Positions 59,682-64,000 of a DNA stretch of 64,000 nt are shown one piece after another. The notes under the pieces are model-generated. The model searched no databases, was not told the DNA's origin, and saw only the letters and a program-made list of their open reading frames with translations. Origin of the DNA: Sporomusa acidovorans (lineage in GTDB: Bacteria > Bacillota > Negativicutes > Sporomusales > Sporomusaceae); assembly GCF_900101845.1 (NCBI RefSeq), contig NZ_FNAM01000022.1:30129-94128 (forward strand), written 5' to 3'. The position numbers and the translations under genes are program-made. How positions within the stretch are numbered: the first letter of the stretch is position 1; the number at the start of each line of letters is the position of its first letter.

Positions 59682-61085
59682 ATGAATTTGTTTCGTAAAA
59701 AAAATATTGCGGAACTGATCCGGGGGACAGAAGGAAATAGTTTGAAAAAGACTCTGGGAGCGATGGATCTGGTTTTATTGGGAATCGGCTGTATTATTGG
59801 CACCGGAATTTTTGTGCTTACCGGTGTCGCGGCTGCAAAATACGCAGGTCCGGGAATTATGCTGTCCTTTGTTTTATCAGGTCTTGCCTGTGCTTTCGCT
59901 GCTTTAGCCTATGCCGAGCTGGCATCCATGGTGCCGGTAACAGGCAGCGCCTATACGTTCGCTTATGTCGCCATTGGTGAAGTGGTTGCTTTTGCCGTAG
60001 GCTGGGCGTTGATTTGCGAATATACGATCGGGTCGGCGGCGATAGCGGCCGGCTGGTCGGGCTATATGGTCGGTTTACTTAAATCAGCGGGCATTGCATT
60101 ACCCACCGCCTGGACGGCTGTTCCTGCTGACGGGGGTATTTTAAATGTCCCTTCAGTTGTAATTATTGCTTTCCTTACTTATTTATTGATACTAGGTACC
60201 AGAGAAAGTGCGTCGCTGAATAAAATACTTGTATTTATAAAATTAGGGTGTATTGGCTTTTTCCTGCTTGTGGCTACTCCCCATATTAATCCGGTAAACT
60301 GGCAGCCGTTCCTTCCTTATGGCCTGGGCGGTGTGGCTGCCGGGGCCGCAATTGTGTTTTTTGCCTATATCGGGTTTGATACGGTGTCTACTGCCGTAGA
60401 AGAATGTAAAAATCCCAACAGGGATATTCCCATCGGTATAGTTGGTTCGCTTGTTGTCGCGACAATACTTTATATTGCTGTTGCGGCAGTGCTGACAGGT
60501 GTTGTGCCGTACTCAACTTTGAATAACAGTGAGCCGGTAGCCTTCGCACTGCGTGCTATCGGTATGAATTTTGGCAGTGCGCTTGTGGCGTTGGGCGCCA
60601 TTTGCGGCATTACCACTGTGCTTTTGGTGTTTATGTACGGTCAGACCCGCATATTTCTGGCGATGGCGCGTGATGGCATGATTCCGCAAAGTCTGGTCAA
60701 GATCCACCCTAAATATGGCACCCCGCATATTATTACAATGATTGCCGGCTGTGTTGTGGCTACCTTAAGCGGCTTATTGCCTATCAACATCATTGCTGAG
60801 TTATGCAATATGGGAACACTGTTTGCTTTTGTTATAGTCTCAATAGGTGTATGGGTGCTGCGCAGCACCCAGCCCGACCTGCCTAGACCGTTCCGCTGCC
60901 CTGCCGTCAAGGTGATTGTGCCGTTTGCCGTGTTGTTATGCAGTTACCTGATTACCAATTTACCGGTGGAAACATTAGCCTTTTTCGGGTGTTGGTGCGT
61001 AATCGGGATGGTGGTATATTTTACCTACAGCCGTAAGAACAGCGCCATGGTCTCAAAAAATACGAATATTTCGCAGAAAGGATAA
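59682..61085 (+). CDS. APC-family amino acid permease
   Basis: A 467-residue inner-membrane transporter with 12 or 13 helices. The first carries GIGCIIGTGIFVLTGVAAA (about 37-55), the substrate-binding Gly-rich break of the family, and helix 6 has FFAYIGFDTVSTAVEECKNPNRDIP (in parts). It is similar to the cationic amino acid transporter (YfnA/CAT-like) group. As first gene of a branched-chain keto-acid fermentation operon it probably imports branched-chain or related amino acids. AAGGAGGGG precedes ATG 59682; transcription is from the sigma-54 promoter. Confidence 0.92.
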   Translation: MNLFRKKNIAELIRGTEGNSLKKTLGAMDLVLLGIGCIIGTGIFVLTGVAAAKYAGPGIMLSFVLSGLACAFAALAYAELASMVPVTGSAYTFAYVAIGEVVAFAVGWALICEYTIGSAAIAAGWSGYMVGLLKSAGIALPTAWTAVPADGGILNVPSVVIIAFLTYLLILGTRESASLNKILVFIKLGCIGFFLLVATPHINPVNWQPFLPYGLGGVAAGAAIVFFAYIGFDTVSTAVEECKNPNRDIPIGIVGSLVVATILYIAVAAVLTGVVPYSTLNNSEPVAFALRAIGMNFGSALVALGAICGITTVLLVFMYGQTRIFLAMARDGMIPQSLVKIHPKYGTPHIITMIAGCVVATLSGLLPINIIAELCNMGTLFAFVIVSIGVWVLRSTQPDLPRPFRCPAVKVIVPFAVLLCSYLITNLPVETLAFFGCWCVIGMVVYFTYSRKNSAMVSKNTNISQKG

Positions 61086-61099
61086 AGTGAGGTGATGTA

Positions 61100-62017
61100 A
61101 TGATAAAAAAGTTTGATGAAATTATCAAGTCAGCTGCAGCGAAAGGCCCTAAAACTATTGCCGTAGCCGCAGCTCACGATGCGGAAGTAATACTCGCTCT
61201 AAACAAGGCAAATATTCTGGGAATCGCTGATGCCATATTAATAGGGAATCGAAGGAAGATTTGCCGGATAGCGGAAGAGTATCAAATTGACATAGGTAAA
61301 TTTACAATTATCGAAAAAAACGATAATGTTGAAGCCTGCAGGACGGCAGTGCAGCTTGCTGCCAAAGGGCAAGTTCAGGTTTTAATGAAGGGCCTTGTTG
61401 ATACCGCAACAATTCTCAAAGCGGTACTTGATAAAGAGGCTGGGCTGCGGACAGCAAATGTGCTGTCTCATGTTGCCGTAGCAGATATCGATGGCTATGA
61501 CCGGTTGTTCTATATTACTGATGGCGCAATGAACATTGCACCGAATGTAGCTATGAAAAAACAAATTATTGAAAATGCCGTACAAATCGCCAATGCGTTA
61601 GGCAACGATAGCCCCAAGGCAGCTTGTATTTGTGCGCTAGAAAAGGTGAATCCCAAAATGCAGGCAACCCTTGATGCTGCCGAATTAGCGAAGATGAGCC
61701 AGACGGGCGAGTTAAAGGGCTGCATGGTCGCCGGGCCGCTTGCACTCGATAATGCCGTTTCATTAGCAGCGGCAACCCATAAAGGAATTACAAACCCGGT
61801 AGCAGGTAAAGCCGATATATTAGTAATGCCTTTTATCGAAACAGGCAATACGCTGTATAAATCAATCGTATTTTTTGCCCAAGGCAATATTGCGGGAATT
61901 GTTGCCGGTGCAAAAGTTCCTATTGTTTTGACTTCAAGAGCCGACTCGGAGCTAACGAAGTTAAACTCAATTGCCCTAGGGATTTTAATGGCAAGCAAAA
62001 ATGGAGTGAAGTCATGA
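61100..62017 (+). CDS. ptb: Phosphate butyryltransferase
   Basis: A 305-residue enzyme of the phosphate acetyl/butyryltransferase family, converting butyryl-CoA (or branched isobutyryl/isovaleryl-CoA) and phosphate to acyl-phosphate and CoA. Visible features are [13 protein letters not shown] near the N-terminus, [24 protein letters not shown] and [19 protein letters not shown] precedes ATG 61100. It overlaps buk by 4 bp. With the downstream ferredoxin oxidoreductase it would use acyl-CoAs from 2-oxoacids for ATP formation. Confidence 0.93.
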   Translation: MIKKFDEIIKSAAAKGPKTIAVAAAHDAEVILALNKANILGIADAILIGNRRKICRIAEEYQIDIGKFTIIEKNDNVEACRTAVQLAAKGQVQVLMKGLVDTATILKAVLDKEAGLRTANVLSHVAVADIDGYDRLFYITDGAMNIAPNVAMKKQIIENAVQIANALGNDSPKAACICALEKVNPKMQATLDAAELAKMSQTGELKGCMVAGPLALDNAVSLAAATHKGITNPVAGKADILVMPFIETGNTLYKSIVFFAQGNIAGIVAGAKVPIVLTSRADSELTKLNSIALGILMASKNGVKS

Positions 62018-63090
62018 AAGATATTTTCAGAATATTAGCAATCAATCCTGGCTCGACATCAACCAAAATTGCAGTATATGACAATGAAACGTTAGTGTTC
62101 GAAAAGGTAGTACGGTATTCCCGTGAAGAATTGACGTCTTTTGCCAACATTATTGGACAATATGAGTTTAGAAAAAATGGAATACTGCAGCTTTTACTGG
62201 CAAATGGCATCGATATTGCCGGCTTAGATGCCATAGTTGGCAGAGGTGGTCTTTTAAAACCGATTGAAGGCGGCACTTACATAGTCAATGAGAGTATGAT
62301 TGAAGCTTTATGGTTGGCTGAAAGAGGTGAGCATGCAGCAAATCTGGGCGGAGTTATTGCTAAAGAAATAGCGGATAAACTTGGTATTCCCGCTTACATC
62401 GTGGATCCTGTAGTAGTGGATGAACTTGCTGATATTGCGCGATTATCCGGGTTGCCCGGGTATGACAGATTAAGTATATTTCATGCGCTGAATCAGAAAG
62501 CGGTAGCCAGGAACATTGCGAAACAATTAGGTAAAACTTATGAAACAGCTAAGCTGATTGTTGCCCACATGGGAGGGGGGATAACCGTAGGCGTGCATCA
62601 AAACGGCAAAGTTATTGACGTAAATGACGGTCTTTATGGCGAAGGACCATTTTCACCCGAAAGAACAGGGACGATACCGGTTAGTCATCTGCTTGAGCTT
62701 TGTTTCAACGGGAAGTATACTCTTGACGAGGTTAAGAAAAAACTTGTCGGCAAGGGAGGTTTAGTGGCTTATTTAGGTACCAATGACGCCAGAGAGGTTG
62801 TAAGGATGATCGAGAATGGCGATGCCAAAGCAAAATTGGTATATGAAGCGATGGCGTATCAGATCGCCAAAGAGATAGCCGCCAATGCAGCCGTGCTCTA
62901 TGGAAAGGTGGACGCCATCGTCTTAACGGGAGGACTGGCCTATGATAAGATGCTGGTAAAGCTGATTGCCGACCGTGTCAAGTTTATTACAGAAATTCTG
63001 GTAGTTCCGGGAGAAGATGAAATGCTTGCGTTAACAAAAGGAGCGTTGCGTGTGCTGCGAGGGGAAGATAATTTTAAAGAATATATATAA
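62014..63090 (+). CDS. buk: Butyrate kinase
   Basis: A 358-residue acetokinase-family enzyme that makes ATP from butyryl-phosphate or a branched homologue. It has the N-terminal phosphate loop [16 protein letters not shown], the central [25 protein letters not shown] (in parts) and [13 protein letters not shown] near the C-terminus. It overlaps ptb by ATGA, so the two are coupled. The Ptb-Buk pair allows substrate-level phosphorylation. Confidence 0.95.
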   Translation: MKDIFRILAINPGSTSTKIAVYDNETLVFEKVVRYSREELTSFANIIGQYEFRKNGILQLLLANGIDIAGLDAIVGRGGLLKPIEGGTYIVNESMIEALWLAERGEHAANLGGVIAKEIADKLGIPAYIVDPVVVDELADIARLSGLPGYDRLSIFHALNQKAVARNIAKQLGKTYETAKLIVAHMGGGITVGVHQNGKVIDVNDGLYGEGPFSPERTGTIPVSHLLELCFNGKYTLDEVKKKLVGKGGLVAYLGTNDAREVVRMIENGDAKAKLVYEAMAYQIAKEIAANAAVLYGKVDAIVLTGGLAYDKMLVKLIADRVKFITEILVVPGEDEMLALTKGALRVLRGEDNFKEYI

Positions 63091-63128
63091 TGTCATATAC
63101 CACGCAAATATGTTAAGGAGTGATGATA

Positions 63129-63332
63129 ATGGCAAAACTCGAATTTTCCCAGGAAAGGTGCAAAGGCTGCGAATTGTGTACGGTGGCGTGCCCCAAAAAG
63201 CTGATTGTTATGTCGTCAACTTTTAATGGCAAGGGTTACAATTACGCAACCTGCCCCGATGATTCGGAATGTGTGGGCTGCTGTCTTTGCGCAAAGGCAT
63301 GCCCGGATTTAGTCATTAAGATTTATAAATAA
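63129..63332 (+). CDS. 2[4Fe-4S] ferredoxin-type subunit of 2-oxoacid oxidoreductase
   Basis: A 67-residue protein with two cluster motifs, [12 protein letters not shown] and [12 protein letters not shown], spaced as in delta subunits (VorD/KorD type) of 2-oxoacid:ferredoxin oxidoreductases. AAGGAG lies 8 nt before ATG 63129. It precedes the alpha subunit by 13 bp, as in other vor/kor operons. Confidence 0.92.
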   Translation: MAKLEFSQERCKGCELCTVACPKKLIVMSSTFNGKGYNYATCPDDSECVGCCLCAKACPDLVIKIYK

Positions 63333-63345
63333 GGGAGTGGTGAAT

Positions 63346-64000
63346 GTGTCGGAAAAAATACTCATGAAAGGCAATGAGGCGATTGCCGAGGCGGCGATTG
63401 CCGCAGGCTGCCGCCATTATTTCGGCTATCCAATTACGCCGCAAACAGAGATCACGGAATACATGTCCAGGCGTATGCCGCAATTGGGGGGCGTGTTCTT
63501 ACAGGCGGAAAGTGAAATTTCGGCCATCAACATGGTCTATGGGGCGGCCGGGGCGGGCGCCAGAGTGATGACCTCTTCGTCCAGCCCGGGAATCAGCCTG
63601 AAACAAGAAGGCATTTCCTACATTGCCGGCGCCGAACTCCCCTGCTTTATTGTCAACATTATGCGCGGCGGTCCGGGGCTTGGCGGCATCCAGCCGGCCC
63701 AGGGCGATTATTTCCAGGCTACCAAGGGCGGCGGCCATGGCGATTATCACAATATCGTGCTGGCTCCCAATTCCGTTCAGGAAATGGTAGACCTGACCAT
63801 GACCGGTTTTGCCTTGGCCGATCAATACCGCAATCCTGTTATGCTATTAGGGGACGGGGTTCTCGGTCAAATGATGGAACCCGTTGAAATCAGGGAAAAG
63901 AGCGATACGCCTGTGGAAAAACCATGGGCTACGGTAGGAATGCGCGGCCGTGCCAAGCCTAACATCATCAACTCCTTATACCTGAAAGCCAACGAGTTGG
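63346..64000 (+). CDS. vorB: 2-oxoacid:ferredoxin oxidoreductase alpha subunit, VorB-like (cut by window end)
   Basis: The first 218 residues of an alpha subunit: [29 protein letters not shown] near the start, then [22 protein letters not shown] and the [22 protein letters not shown] segment (each in part), which mark the pyrimidine-binding and substrate domains. VorB-type enzymes decarboxylate branched-chain 2-oxoacids to acyl-CoA with reduced ferredoxin. GTG 63346 follows GGGAG. Beta and gamma subunits are expected beyond the window. The ptb-buk context favours 2-oxoisovalerate-type substrates. Confidence 0.92.
   Translation, partial: MSEKILMKGNEAIAEAAIAAGCRHYFGYPITPQTEITEYMSRRMPQLGGVFLQAESEISAINMVYGAAGAGARVMTSSSSPGISLKQEGISYIAGAELPCFIVNIMRGGPGLGGIQPAQGDYFQATKGGGHGDYHNIVLAPNSVQEMVDLTMTGFALADQYRNPVMLLGDGVLGQMMEPVEIREKSDTPVEKPWATVGMRGRAKPNIINSLYLKANEL

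Overview
The window comes from a diderm, anaerobic Firmicute, most likely a Negativicute (Sporomusa/Pelosinus-like). It encodes outer-membrane machinery (five intact TonB-dependent receptors, ExbB-ExbD-TonB and an SLH-domain porin of the OmpM type) together with low-GC Gram-positive style ribosome-binding sites, intrinsic terminators and a butyrate-kinase/2-oxoacid:ferredoxin oxidoreductase operon. No tRNA, rRNA or CRISPR array was seen.

Layout. 1-318: start of a flavoprotein (minus). 710-4778: HD-GYP protein, a Met/His-rich secreted DUF2680 protein and an OmpR-type two-component system. 5029-10962: exbB-exbD-tonB, TonB receptor + ECF S component + methyltransferase, and a Rex paralogue. 11432-23588: TonB receptor, FecCD-type ABC importer and a three-subunit class I metal chelatase (CobN/BchH-like, ChlD-like, ChlI-like). 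23603-25250: a scar of decayed genes (ABC ATPase start, IS256-type transposase, aminoglycoside phosphotransferase, TonB-receptor tail) around a Uma2 gene. 25527-29352: a private GrpE-DnaK-J trio. 36615-29425 (minus): Nik/Opp-type importer plus TonB receptor. 36909-37857 (minus): small unknown genes, one frameshifted. 38312-42119: TrmB regulator, flavin reductase, TonB receptor. 42170-43981: remnants, duplicated leaders, TauE permease. 44536-48969: an A+T-rich block (PP-loop ATPase, BKACE enzyme, group II intron remnant, DUF2889, PEPCK-like ATPase). 49097-53557: second FecCD-type importer and the SLH porin. 53773-59335: FmdE-family proteins, methyltransferase and TonB receptor, with two gene remnants. 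59570-64000: a sigma-54-type promoter and permease-ptb-buk-ferredoxin-vorB operon (cut by the window end).

How it fits together. Most of the window is envelope transport of scarce metal or metal-chelate nutrients: the receptors bring substrates across the outer membrane using one ExbBD-TonB motor, and Fec-, Nik- and ECF-type importers take them across the inner membrane. The chelatase, FmdE proteins and methyltransferases sit in the same units and probably process the cargo; the actual ligands cannot be read from sequence.

The most notable signal is in RNA. At least ten leaders, nearly all in front of these transport units, carry a small hairpin with a (N)TGAA apical loop close to the predicted transcript 5' end, and a second copy (usually ATGAA between GG/CC-type arms) built into the 5' strand of an intrinsic terminator before the first gene. 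This is the architecture of a transcription attenuator or antiterminator regulon. I do not recognise it as a named RNA class and offer it as the candidate undescribed system.
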